Shown piece after piece: positions 47,187-58,099 of a stretch of DNA of 64,000 nt. Each line of letters starts with the position of its first letter. Positions within the stretch are counted from its first letter, which is position 1. Location: positions 494,315 to 558,314 of the forward strand of contig RDEW01000022.1 in assembly GCA_011109175.1 (NCBI GenBank). The letters are read 5' to 3'. The notes beneath the pieces are model-generated. The model had not been told where the DNA came from, did not search any database, and saw only the letters and a program-made list of their open reading frames with translations. The stretch comes from Dicyema japonicum. Taxonomy: Eukaryota; Dicyemida; Rhombozoa; Dicyemidae. Made by a program: the position numbers and the translations under genes.

Positions 47187-48644
47187 CTAATACGAAATTA
47201 GAATGAAATAAGTCCCAATAAAATACAACGCCGAAAATAACACCAAAAACAGACGATCAAGGATCCCTGCTGCTTTGTTCCAGTCATCATCGATCTAACA
47301 ATAAAGGATAATAGTACCTCTTCATCTTCTTTTTTATTTTTGAAAAATTCTGAAATTTGGTATACCGCTTTGAAAAATATATTTAATTTTCCTCCATTTT
47401 TTAGTGATTTTAATGGTTTATTTAATTTATAATTTAAATCGAAATTGATTTCTTGCTCTTGTTGTTCCTCGTTTTCAATTACAATTTTCTTTGGTTTTTT
47501 CTTTTTTCTGCAAAAATTCTTCATAAATAAAAGCTTCGGCAATATTATGAAGAATATCTTTTTGGTCAGAGGTGTGAAGGTATGAGTTCCTGGAGACCTG
47601 ACCTTAACATTGAGGACGATGACTGCACAGATGATGGAGAGTGTCACTAGAATCAATGTGAACAGTAGATATTCCCCCACCAGAGAGATAACGAGGGACG
47701 TCGGAGGGATCAGGTCGACCAAAAAGAGAATATATACCGTCATGATCTGTAGAATGGACACACAAAGCGTCATTTTTTCGCTACTATCTGCCGGAAGGAT
47801 AAACACAAGGACTGTTATGGAGGAAATTATGGCACAGGGGACAATGAAGTTGATCACATAAAACAGTGGTTTCCTTCTCACAGTAAATGAGAAGGTCACA
47901 TCAATGTATGGCTCTATACAGCATTTGTAGTAACGGATATTACGTTTTACGCTGGTATTGACCAACTCCCACTCAATACTTTTCGAATATTCCGTTAAAT
48001 CAACGGTAACGGGTCCAGAGTCTCGTTTATAACTTGTAGATGAAGGAAGGAGGTCGACTATAAATCCTCCGTAGGTCCATGAACTAAACTTCATCTTGCA
48101 GTTTTGCTCGTCGAAGGGGAATCTGTCAACGTTGATGTCACAGAAGCTGTAGTAGATCATGGAAGGTTCCCAAACTACGGTCCCGTCGTGGTTAAGAGTC
48201 AGTTTGGTTGAGTGGTCGAGTTGGAACTGACCTTCAGCGCTAGATTTATTCACATATGGGTACTTGTCGTATAAAACAATGTCTGGGGTCCAAATTGAGT
48301 CTGAGGGAAGTCGAATGTTCTTAATGTTTTCGTATTGTAAAGGGTTCCACGTAAGGGCTGGATCCGTCCACCGCTGGAATGAGGAATTGCGGTTACCTGC
48401 TGCATCCTTACATCGAAGGTGATCACTTGGTTTTTGGTATCCTAAAACTGAGATAATGATGGCAGACCACATTGATGATCTCTCTGAGGACGAGGCCTAT
48501 GAAGACCTTTAGAGGTTGTGAGTCATGTGTCATTGGTCTAGCCATTTTAGCGAATCCTTCAGTTCTCTTCATAACGTCGTTGTATAGGTCCTGTTCAGAG
48601 TTGATAGCCATTAGAGCATGTATTAGAAAATATAGAATGTACAT
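47187..48644 (-). CDS. Nicotinic acetylcholine receptor alpha subunit
   Basis: Cys-loop ligand-gated cation channel subunit of the plasma membrane. Signal peptide MYILYFLIHALMAINS. Introns: 48442-48467 (26 nt), 48374-48396 (23), 47295-47317 (23); exons total 1386 nt, 461 residues. Ligand-binding half: INV-DTKNQVITFDVRMQQRW, WTPDIVLYDKY (loop A), Cys-loop CDINVDRFPFDEQNC with 13 residues between cysteines, SSWTYGG (loop B), YYKCCIEPY (loop C). The adjacent cysteines mark it as an alpha subunit. The loop D position is Arg (VRMQQ), as in muscle alpha, so it probably needs a partner subunit for the complementary face. M1 to M3 are clear. Removing the last intron restores M4 (DDDWNKAAGILDRL.. ending FILISY). 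The M2 9' residue is Gln (SILQIMTVYIL), not Leu; the -1' Glu of cation channels is kept. Confidence 0.95.
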
Positions 48645-48885
48645 TAATTATATCGATGATTGTGTATTTATGATTATATTCGATTACTGGTCACATTTGG
48701 TAATGATTGACAACTTTGTAATATTCTATCTCTGACCTACCTTCTTCAAGGACTATGGAAGAACCCCAAGGCCAATGACCTGTTGATGTGGAGTCCCTTT
48801 ACAAAACGATCTGAGATGACCTAAGAAGGACGAACGGATAGGGTGCACCTATTCAGTTTTTGCGTCTTACACATTGGGACTTAAT
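48645..48885. other. Spacer upstream of the nAChR gene
   Basis: No coding sequence recognised. It lies between the receptor start and an R2-like element and should hold the receptor promoter. Confidence 0.4.
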
Positions 48886-49069
48886 CAAGATGGTCACGGA
48901 AAGGAGTCTCTCGATACCACTATGAGCACCATCATTCGTTCTTTATGGGAGGAACTCGCATCCCCACAGCTTCTAACCAAGATGGTCACGGAAAGGAGTC
49001 TCTCGATACCACTATGAGCACCATCATTCGTTCTTTATGGGAGGAACTCGCATCCCCACAGCTTCTAAC
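48886..49069 (+). repeat. 92-bp direct tandem duplication
   Basis: Adjacent copies (48886-48977, 48978-49069) containing GGTCACGGAAAGGAGTCTCT, at the start of R2-like copy 3. Confidence 0.85.
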
Positions 49070-50545
49070 CGTACACGAGAGACACATGGTCAGAACATGG
49101 AAGTCGAAGTGCTCACTCTCAAAAGAACTGTTTGCTTGAAGTTAATCGAAGGTGGCATCCGGGCAGCCATCAGGGTACTTTCCTCAAGTGGACCGTAAAA
49201 ACCGACTCCCGACGTCTACAATATTTTACAGTACAAGCACCACCTGCCACCCTAAAACCTACGTCCAGTCGCTCCTCATCCGGAGTGAGTCCACTGACTG
49301 CATCAAACGATGAAGTTCTCCCCGCAATACGGAATTTTGCCACTAGTAGCAATGGCGGGCTCGACGGAATGAGACCTGGCTATCTAAAAGATCTAATCTT
49401 TCCGTAGGAGACCAAAGACTTCTCACGAATTCAATTACCTCACTTATGAACCAAATTCTGTATGGAGTGGATCCCGAAATTATCTGTCATGCCCTGGAAG
49501 GCGGCGGAGTACGACCGGTTGTAGTCAGGTTTGTCTTCAGAAGGCTGGCTGCTATCATTTCGCCTGGGATGCGAGACCGCTGTCCATTCAGTGAGGACAT
49601 TCCTAAACAGCAGTATAGAAGATCCCCGGGAGCATTTCCTTGTCAAACTGGAGATCAAGAAAATCGTCAATAGTCTAAGGAGAGACAATATCCTGGAAAC
49701 GTGTATTGAGATATATCATAATATTTTTGAATTTGTGAATCAGTCATACATCCTACTTTCATCTTTCTTTTCGGGGACCACCTAATCCCTTTGTATCCCG
49801 GAGTGCAACTGGGATATTGCCCTGGACCTGCTGTTTTGTCTTGCAATATAGAAAATCATTAAACCTTCGAGTCCGCCTCTCAACCTATGGTATCTGGATG
49901 ATTCGGACCTCGGAGGAGCCCCAGATACTGTTTTCCATGATTGGAGGTGATAATTCCAGCACTGTCAGAAGTTGGACTGGAATTTAATCACACAAAATGT
50001 AAAATCACAATTGTGGACTTTCAGAAGAGAAATATTTAATTTTTTCCGAATTTACTACCTAAAAGAATATCCACACCCGATGAAAACCTTATATTACTCG
50101 GATCCCCATTCACCATACATGCAATGAGGAGAGCTATATGTGAAAAACGACTATTACTCGGAGAGAGATCGGACCGCTTGTGTCTAATTGAGGTGCATAC
50201 GTCATTATTCCTCCTGAAAAGCAGCCTCAATACACAAACCTCTTGTCTGCCAAGTCACCTGCACCGACACGTTTGCCTTTTGCAACCTACTCCAGAGTGC
50301 CTCTGGAGCCTGTTATGCAGCTGAGAAGGCTGAGGTGAAACGAACAAAGTACACGGTCCTACCAAATGATATTTTGTGCGTTCTACTTGCGGTTGAGACG
50401 TCTGGTTCCCTTGCACCGGCGACGATGAAATTCTTGAATCGTCTAGGGAATCAAATTTCTAAGGAGATTCCCGCGAAAGCTGCTGGTTATTTGAGCAAAT
50501 CTTGCTCACCATCCTGTGAGGGAAAAGCTACGCATTAGGACGACC
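49070..50545 (+). mobile_element. R2-like LINE copy 3, decayed
   Basis: Fragments in order: SPLTASNDEVLPAIRNFATS, SSNGGLDGMRPGYLKDLIF, GGGVRPVVVRFVFRRLAAII, LGCETAVHSVRTF, and a WYLDD-like block near 49885 (LWYLDDSDLGGA). The terminal VETSGSLAPATMKFLNRLGN lies near 50390-50450. Large deletions remove most of the thumb and endonuclease. Confidence 0.7.
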
Positions 50546-51244
50546 GCTATGTGAACATTTGCTCACTTTTTTTTCCGTAATAAATTGTAGAATTTTTCTA
50601 ACAAAACTTAGTAATTCAGATAAACGTATACACATGAGTGATAACTCTGAGACGACCAGAATAAATACCTTCTAATTTTTAACACTAACGTCGGAAGTAA
50701 TTTATTCAGGTCGTCTCAGANNNNNNNNNNNNNNNNNNNNNNNNNNNNNNNNNNNNNNTTTTTTTCCGTAATAAATTGTAGAATTTTTCTAACAAAACTT
50801 AGTAATTCAGATAAACGTATACACATGAGTGATAACTCTGAGACGACCAGAATAAATACCTTCTAATTTTTAACACTAACGTCGGAAGTAATTTCCTACA
50901 GCAATTGGACGAATTCCTCCATTTGGTTTGACACATGTCTCTGGGGACATTTAGAATCTTTGACACAAGATAGATACCAGATTTAGTCTGGCCTCAGTCA
51001 TAGCATCCTCTTCCGTTACAGAGAATTCGGTATCCGGATGTAAGACAATAAATCGTAGGTCTTTGGTGGACCCGGGGGAGTAGATAGTTTTTCCAAGCCA
51101 TATCGGTTTTGACCGCCTAAGAAGATATGAGACATAGGAAAATCATAAACATTGTCGATTAAAGGATTGAAAATGGAGACGAGTAAATATAATAATTTCC
51201 TATAGACATAACCATGTAAATAACAGAGAATACAAACAAACTAA
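50546..51244. other. Non-coding stretch with assembly gap
   Basis: A run of 38 N lies at 50721-50758. The sequence beside the gap (from TTTTTTTCCGTAATAAATTG, at about 50565 and again at 50759) is repeated on both sides for about 140 bases, so the two flanks probably represent one locus. At 50895-51060 a minus-strand R2-like fragment is visible (TEFSVTEEDAMTEARLN, PNGGIRPIAVGN). Nothing else is recognised. Confidence 0.7.
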
Positions 51245-51722
51245 TTAATATCTATATTTAGTTGAGTAATCTTTGGGAGAGATGACTTGTCCCTTACCCT
51301 TTCTAGCCCCTCTAAACACTGTCTCTATAATATCTATTAACTCCTGGGCATTATCAAGAGCCCAGTTAATCTTGTTGTTATTCCCAGTCCCCAAATCAAT
51401 CATCATATGTTTATTACGGTAGAAAAACATCAATGTACAGGGATCGTAGAGTTCATACATCTCGTTAAAGTCAGGGACCTACATTTTAACATTTATTTGT
51501 ACCTTTTTTGTGTCAACCAGGTATATTACTGCAAAATTCTTTATTTTCTCAGCTATTTTATACAGTACTTCGTCCATTATCATGCAAGTTGGGTCCCAAT
51601 CGTGACCAAATCTGACTACGACTACTCTCTCTTCTTCTGAAAGAATAGCTTGGTCGACCTATACCTTTAATTTTTTAATGTACCTGCCAACCATTTGTCA
51701 AGTGAGGTAACATGTAGGACAT
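51245..51722 (-). CDS. TXNL4A: Dim1/TXNL4A, U5 snRNP thioredoxin-like protein
   Basis: Core component of the U5 snRNP and tri-snRNP, essential for spliceosome activation; nuclear. Start at 51722 gives MSYMLPHLTNGWQ, then VDQAILSEEERVVVVRFGHD, WDPTCMIMDEVLYKIAEKI, FAVIYLVDTKKVPDFNEMY, ELYDPCTLMFFYRNKHMMID, LGTGNNNKINWALDN and the invariant end SPKDYSTKYRY. Introns: 51659-51683 (25 nt) and 51479-51502 (24 nt). Exons total 429 nt, 142 residues, the usual length of this protein. The thioredoxin fold is inferred from family identity. TE fragments lie close on both sides, yet this copy is intact. It works in the same machine that must recognise the very short introns. Confidence 0.97.
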
Positions 51723-51856
51723 TTTACCACCACGACTCAAAATTTTATTAATTTTTAAACCATTTAAATATACAAAATCTATTTTAATTATAATTAAAAA
51801 AAGTATGAAAATTGCTGGTTAATTGATAGAATAGAGAGATTCAAAAAAATCAAACT

Positions 51857-52500
51857 ATCTATCGAAGCCCAAACCTTCACAGGAATGCGTCCTCGTAGTG
51901 TTCAATCAACTCCTAAAACCGACGATTGAGTACGCTTGTGCCTCATGGGCCTATGGAGCTTCGATATCAAATTCACTCAAGATAAATACCCTAATTGAAA
52001 AACTTATCGAAGTCCAAACCTTCACAGGAATGCGCCCTCGTCGTGTTCAATCAACTCCTAAAACCGCCGATTGAGTACGCTTGTGCCTCATAGGCCTATG
52101 GAGCTTCGATATCAAATTCACTCAAGATAAATACCCTAATTGAAAAACTAGCACGTCAAAACGAATCTACCCCCGATCTTTTCCCTCCAATGCTTGACCA
52201 CGCCGCAATCAAAACTAATGGCTCCGGCTTCATCTGTCTGTGTGGCCAAGAAACAAGTCGTTTCTTCCATTCAAGGCTAAAGGCCTCAAATACACGAAAT
52301 TTGGAGAAACAACCCACCCCTCTTCAAACTCTAATGAAAGATGATCGTCGTCTATTCAGGAAAGCCGTGGGTACTCTGGAGGAACATGGAAAAACCTCTC
52401 GATCCTGTTGAGGCCTACCGGGATCACTTAATTAGTTGGATTACTCCTTCTTTCTTGGTGTTCCCTTTTCCGGGTTATTAAATAAATAAATAATCTAACA
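51857..52500 (+). mobile_element. Jockey/I-like LINE 3' ends, duplicated
   Basis: C-terminal block of the LINE family at 52560-55500 (ECVVLFNQLLKPTIEYACAS-like, ASWAYGASISNSLKIN-like), twice with a 145-base period. Unlike the other duplications the two copies differ at about five sites (for example GCGTCCTCGTAGT versus GCGCCCTCGTCGT). It ends with the family 3' end (CCGGGTTATTAAATAAATAA). Confidence 0.7.
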
Positions 52501-52559
52501 GCTATCTAACAGCTCAGAACGTTAGAAACGTGGCGTCATGTGATTCACCTTTTGTGGTG

Positions 52560-55500
52560 GCGCTCAGTATAGTAATACACCAAAAAGAACCATGTGCTCT
52601 TCCCCATCCAGACTCCTTATGCCTGTATGGTATACCTTAACTGGAAACTCGAGATGTTGTTTGTTCCCCTGGATTCTATTGCTTTCTGGAGATATTGAAC
52701 AAAACCCTTGACCAAAACCCCTTGTTATTATTCAACTCAATGCTAACGGAATAAAAACAAAGATTCTGAAGTTACGATGTTTATTAACAAGATTGACATC
52801 TGCCTTATCCAGGAGTCAAAACTGTCTACAAAGAGTACAACCCCACTTTTTCCTGGATACACCTCTATCAGAAAAAGACCACATTGGACGTGGTGGCGGC
52901 TTGCCTACCATTATTAAAAACGGTTTATCCTTCCACGATGTGAGCTTGCAAGTGGATAATTTAATTATACACGACAAGACCGCGGAAAAAATTTCTATTG
53001 ATCTTATCAATGGGTCAGAACATCTTATTTTAATCAACATTTACATTCCACCGCCTGGATCCTGTCCTAATAACTATGTTACAAAGTCGACAAACTACAA
53101 GAAATTCGAAATGAGTTACTATGTGGTGATTTCAACGTCAAACATCCGCAATGGCTCAGTACCCAGTTGGCAGACAAGAGGGGAGTTTAATTATCGACTC
53201 TCTCGAAAAAATGGTGATTCTGAATCATCTGAACACCTTCATACGGACACCAGTACGATTAAATGACAATCCAACCTCCTCCGACATATCCATTCCTTCC
53301 TCTAGGATTGCCCCGAAGATTTCATGGAAAGTCTCTTACGATTTTCATAGTGATCATAATCCGATTATATTAAAACTGAGCCGATTCAATAACTCACGTA
53401 AAATTAAAGCAACCTTCAAAGTCTATAAGAAAGCTGACTGGTAGAATTTCAAGCTCTTCATTGACCATAACCTTATACATTTTGATCCCATCTCATTTTG
53501 CTCCATCGACAAAGCAGTGGACCATCTAAACCATGTAATCCTTCAAGCTGAAAAGTTGTTTGTACCACGTGCAGTCTACAAACCCTACAAGCCTACTCTG
53601 GACTCGGAGACTCGTCTCCTCGTCAAACAAAGAATTTCCCTGAAGATAAATCATCTGCAAACCCCTTCTGATTTGGAAAATATAAAATGCCTAAATCAGA
53701 GAATTACAAAACTCATTAGAGAAAAGAAAGATAGGGCGTGGAACCGCCTATTATCATCTATTTTACATATGAAATCCACGAGTCTTTTATGGAAAACTAT
53801 TCGTCGAATCAAGTTAAACTTATCAGATGATTCAGAATCTTTTCTGCTCCAAATACTGTGCAAGCTAACAACCTAATGAAATATTACGCATCCATAAGTC
53901 ACAAGGACTTATTGAAATCCCATTTTTGTCACCTTCGGAATTTAATGGCTAAACCAACTTCGTGGATCAATTTATTTACGCATTCTGAGGTCACACAGGC
54001 TATAAGATCGATGAAGAGTTTTTATACGTGTGGTCCTGACAGCATTCCGGGAGTTTTGCTAAAACACCTTGGTAATGTTGCAATCAATTCTATTACGTCA
54101 ATTTTTAATTTGTCTTAAACATGAACGTCATCCCATACAAATGGAAGAACTCACTTATAATACCAATCCTAAAACCAGGGAAACCGAAAACCTTACCTTC
54201 TTCCTACCGTCCAATTTCATTAACATGCGCATTATCGCGACTAACGGAGAAACTCGTACTCTGGAAAATTAAACCCCATTTGTCCGACAGCCACTTTCAA
54301 CATGGTTTCAAATGTGAGCGTTCAACTACGACACATTTGACTTCACTGTCTCAATTTATATCAGAAAGGTTCAACGACTCGAAACGCCATCTACGGACAA
54401 TAGTGGTCTCCCTGGACATCCAGAAGGTGTTCGATTCTGTTCTGAGAACATAACTCACGAAAAAAGTTTTTGACACCACCATTCAGCCGGCTTTAAAAAG
54501 ATGAATAACTAATTTTTTTCCGGAAGAAGAGGACGTGTCTGTATAGGACACGGAAGATCGAGGCCTCGTTTCATACAAAATAGGGTCCCTCAAGGATCGC
54601 CCCTCTCTCCGGCATTATTCAATTTATTCCTAAACGATTTACCCTGCTCTGGAGGACTAGATTCAATGTTTCTCACTTATGCTGACAACCTAATCATCGC
54701 TAGCAGAAACAAATACGTGGGTACAGCAAAATTAGAGCTTCAATCAAATATTGACGACCTGGGAGCCTGGTTGAATTTGAATCGTCTCTCCGTATCCAGG
54801 GATAAATCAACGTATACAATTTTTACGACAGATAGAAAAGAAAGACATACACAGGAATTGAACATTTATGAAGACTCTTTACTATTACAGATTCATCCAA
54901 CTATTCTGGGAGTGACTTTCGACCCTTTGATGACATTTTCTCAACATGTGAAGAACGTTATTACAAAGGGTATCAGGAAACTAAATATGATCAAATCGCT
55001 CTTAAAGTCCAGGCCGTTACAGGAATGCGCTGTCGTCTTGTTCAATCAACTTCTAAAACCGACGGTAGAGTATGCTTGTGCCTCATGGGCCTATGGAGCT
55101 TCAATATCCAATTCATACAAGATCAACTCCCTAACAAGCAAACTTGCACGTCTAACAAATCTACTCCCGATTTTTTCCTCCCAATGCTTGACCACGCCGG
55201 AATCAAAAATAACGGCTCCGGCTTCATCGGTCTGTGTGGTCAAGAAACAAGTAGTTTCTTCCATTAAAAGCTAAAAGCCTCAAATACACGAAATTTGGGG
55301 AAAAAACACATCCCTCTTCAAAATCTAATGAAAGATGATCGTCGTTTATTCAGGAAAGCCGTGGGTACTCTGGAGGAACATGGAAAAACCTCTCGATCCT
55401 GTTGAGGCGTACCGGGATCACTTAATTAGTTGGTTTACTCCTTATTTCTTGATGTTCCCTTTTCGGGGTTATTACATGAATAAAATCCTCCTCGATTGTT
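52560..55500 (+). mobile_element. Jockey/I-like LINE, fullest copy
   Basis: Endonuclease pieces: QLNANGIKTKILKLRCLL, CLIQESKLS, ILINIYIPPPGSCPN, GDFNVKHPQWLS, SYDFHSDHNPIILKL. RT: AIRSMKSFYTCGPDSIPGVL, PILKPGKPKTLPSSYRPISL, DSHFQHGFKCERSTTTHL, VVSLDIQKVFDSV, RVPQGSPLSPALFNLFLND, then FLTYADNLIIASRN near 54670. The catalytic pair is D-N, not D-D. ILGVTFDPLMTFSQHVKN and a tail ending near 55480 complete it. There are at least three frame breaks (53265-53280, 53870, 54450). Confidence 0.85.
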
Positions 55501-55635
55501 TTCTGAACAACTGAAGTTGAAAAGACAGAGAACACGTGAATACAAGAGAATCGACAAAACAAGTGAGTCTTATGTATTAACTTGTATACTATATCAAAGA
55601 GGAATGGTCAATAAAAAAATAAAACAAGATTGTGC

Positions 55636-55910
55636 TCCTCATGATAGCATAGTGGTTAGGTGTTGGTCTAAGTGGCTTAGGTCACGGGTTCAATTCTCGC
55701 TGCTGTTCACCTGGTGGAAGGTTCCACGCATCTACGATGCTAAAAGGCTTGACGAGTGACGCCGTCATCAGTGCTGATTCACTGCGGAACTGGATAGTCT
55801 AAAAGGACATACACTACGATTAGTTATAATAACTGTTCTTTACTTAAATAAAGTGTGTGTTCTGCATGAGCGAAACCCTAGGCATTTTACGTGCTTATGG
55901 AAACGCGGGA
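55636..55910 (+). mobile_element. SINE D, copy with complete tRNA-like head
   Basis: Head: ATAGTGGTTAGGTGTTGG (A box) and GGGTTCAATTCTC (B box), 32 bases apart. Body: CACCTGGTGGAAGGTTCCAC, GTGACGCCGTCATCAGTG, CTTTACTTAAATAAAGTGTG. The tail after GTGTGTTCTGCATG is more diverged than in copies A to C. The U2 leader of SINE A is absent, so that leader is not part of the family. Confidence 0.85.
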
Positions 55911-56520
55911 GTGCTTACTTTTTTTACTCCTCATGAGATTATAAAATTATGAAACAATTTCGGAAAATTAGTGATAACTCATATATTTAAACATTATGAC
56001 CAGATAATTCATAGCCAACATAATGTAAAAACAATTTGTCCTTATAGTAAAATAATTCCTGAATATCTGAAAATTCTTATTAAGAGAGTTGGAAGATCGG
56101 TAGAATCTTGAGAAGGGAGAATATGATTATTATTTATTGAAGATGGTTTAATAAGCACACTTTCGAATAATTAAATTCATATAATTATTTAAGACGTAAA
56201 GCATAACAATTAGTGACATTTTAATTAATTTATTATGTCACAATGTACAAGTAGCATATAATAAACGTGTTGGGTGGTTAGTATAGTAAATAAAAATCTA
56301 GATTGTTCCTGTTCCAAACTTTAAGATTTGTAAAGTTATGGCAGGACATCATAATAGTCTGAAAAATACTTTTTATTAGGTTCTTCTGATTCTTTATTTG
56401 CACTAAAATGACATAGTATCATGTGGTAAATACTAAAAAAGTTTATTGGTCATATAATTTATTAAATTTAATTTTTTGAAAAAAAAACAATTTATTACTT
56501 AACAAGTCAATCAAAATAAT
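55911..56520. other. AT-rich, no gene recognised
   Basis: No domain or repeat I can support in these 600 bases. Confidence 0.5.
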
Positions 56521-56968
56521 CCAAATGATAGGATTTCCCCTGACAACTACCAAAGAAATCTTTGGAACAGCCAGTATGTTTCCCGTCGCTCATTACTCAA
56601 CTTCGATATCATTGACCCAAATTATCTTAGAAAAGAGTCAGTCTTGGACCCAAAGACTCCATTCGTCTCGACAACAACGGCTGTACATGTAATCTGGTGG
56701 AGAGGCTGTCGTATTTTTTATATTGAAATATTTGAAAGTCCGAGCAGCCTCCCCAGCTTTCAACGCGGAACAATCGAGTTCCGACAGGGAAAAAGTGTCA
56801 TGCAGGCCCCATCAAAAATCAAATTTCCTCCAAGAGAAGGGTAAAAAAGTTACCCCGTCCGGGCGCTTTCCATCTCCACGATCGAGAAGGGCGTCCAGTT
56901 CCAGAAGGAAACCAATTGACGATGATGGGAATGTGTTCAACCAAGCATCGACGTGGGGGAAAGGATGA
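56521..56968 (+). CDS. Hypothetical two-exon coding segment
   Basis: An open stretch reading SRRSLLNFDIIDPNYLRKE and DPKTPFVSTTTA runs to 56688. Removing a 22-nt GT..GAG stretch (56689-56710) joins it in frame to AVVFFILKYLKVRAASPAFN, then a basic Ser/Arg-rich tail (GRFPSPRSRRASSSRRKP) and a TGA at 56968. The 22-nt size fits the introns of this genome. I do not recognise the protein, and no start codon is assigned. It could be an internal or 3' part of a longer gene. Confidence 0.35.
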
Positions 56969-57060
56969 CATAATGTTAAATTTAATTATAATAATAAATA
57001 ATAAAATATTTAAATATTTAAATTGGTTATTAATGGGTTATTAAAATTGTAAATTTCAGG

Positions 57061-57809
57061 AGTTAATAAAAACGCCAAAAATGATATGGATAGTATAATA
57101 GCCAATCAGAAATCACAAATATCTGCCTTAGAACATCGTTTAGAGAAAAGTGACGAATTCTCCATCAAGAACTCGCAAAAATAAAACAGGACTTTAACGA
57201 TTAACTATTATCAGTAAAATTGTCATTAATTCATAGTACAAAGACCTCATTGACAAACTCAACGAGGAAAACTCAACTTTGTTCTCTAAAGTCTCTTCCT
57301 ATGAACAGAGACTCGCAGATCTAACTGAAATGAACTCTCAGCAGTGCCAACAACTCAAAAGTGCCATAATAAGCGCCAGTAAACTCACAATCGACTTGGA
57401 AGAGTCTAATTCTCAGAACCAGTCTCTCAGTAACGACTTAGAGGAGCTCAAAATGGCTGTTCAGTCAAAAAGCAAACTATTTTCTCAGACCATTAGCAAA
57501 CTGGATCAGTTAGAGGATGAATTATCCTCTGAGAAAGACCAAAACACAGAATTGAGAAAGAAAAGAGTATGGTGGAGCAGGGATTGACCGAAACCAGAAA
57601 TTTGGTGTCTAAAATGCAGATAGATGCGGAAATACAGGAAGAAATGTGTCAGAAACCTTAAAGACCAGATCAAGGAACTAAATACGAGCATTCTAGTTAT
57701 GAATGAAGATATGGAAGTCAAAAGTAGACTTTGTGAGTATCTTAATTCCCAGATGTCAAGCTCACGAGGGTTAATTTATGACATTATAGAACAAAAACTT
57801 ATCGACTGA
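57061..57809 (+). pseudogene. Coiled-coil protein, frame-disrupted
   Basis: Heptad-rich sequence: SIIANQKSQISALEHRLEKS, then from 57240 DLIDKLNEENSTLFSKVSSY,  EQRLADLTEMNSQQCQQLKS and KLDQLEDELSSEKDQNTELR, then MVEQGLTETRNLVSKMQIDA, LKDQIKELNTSILVMNEDME, LCEYLNSQMSSS, stop at 57809. A 23-nt GT..TAG intron may end at 57239. Frame breaks occur near 57165, 57190-57215, 57565 and 57655, so it is a pseudogene or a poorly sequenced gene. The end loosely resembles the coiled coil of the centriole protein SAS-6, but too weakly for a name. How it relates to 56521-56968 is unknown. Confidence 0.4.
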
Positions 57810-58099
57810 AACTTCTTCGAAAAATATATTGCCGTTCTTGTCAAAAACAAATAAATCACGTTTATTATGTTCCACTATAGTTTATGTTTTGATAAAAATG
57901 TCCACTTTATTTCAACAGATTCATTCATAACCACTGATTGTACAAGTGACTTTAAGTTTTTGTTCTTGATGCCCATTTCGCGGAAAATTGCAAGTCAATA
58001 CACCTTACAGTCTTCTAACATATTCTCCATGAAGCACATTTCATAATTTCGTAGCACAATGATCAACCGTGGTTGAGGTTGTTGACGCATATCAAATTG

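Noticed and set aside
47610-47861. Plus-strand gene opposite the receptor
   Set aside because: It is the complement of the M1-M3 coding sequence of the nAChR.
55640-55700. A genuine tRNA gene
   Set aside because: A and B boxes are present, but the sequence does not fold with a proper acceptor stem and continues into the SINE body found in the other copies.
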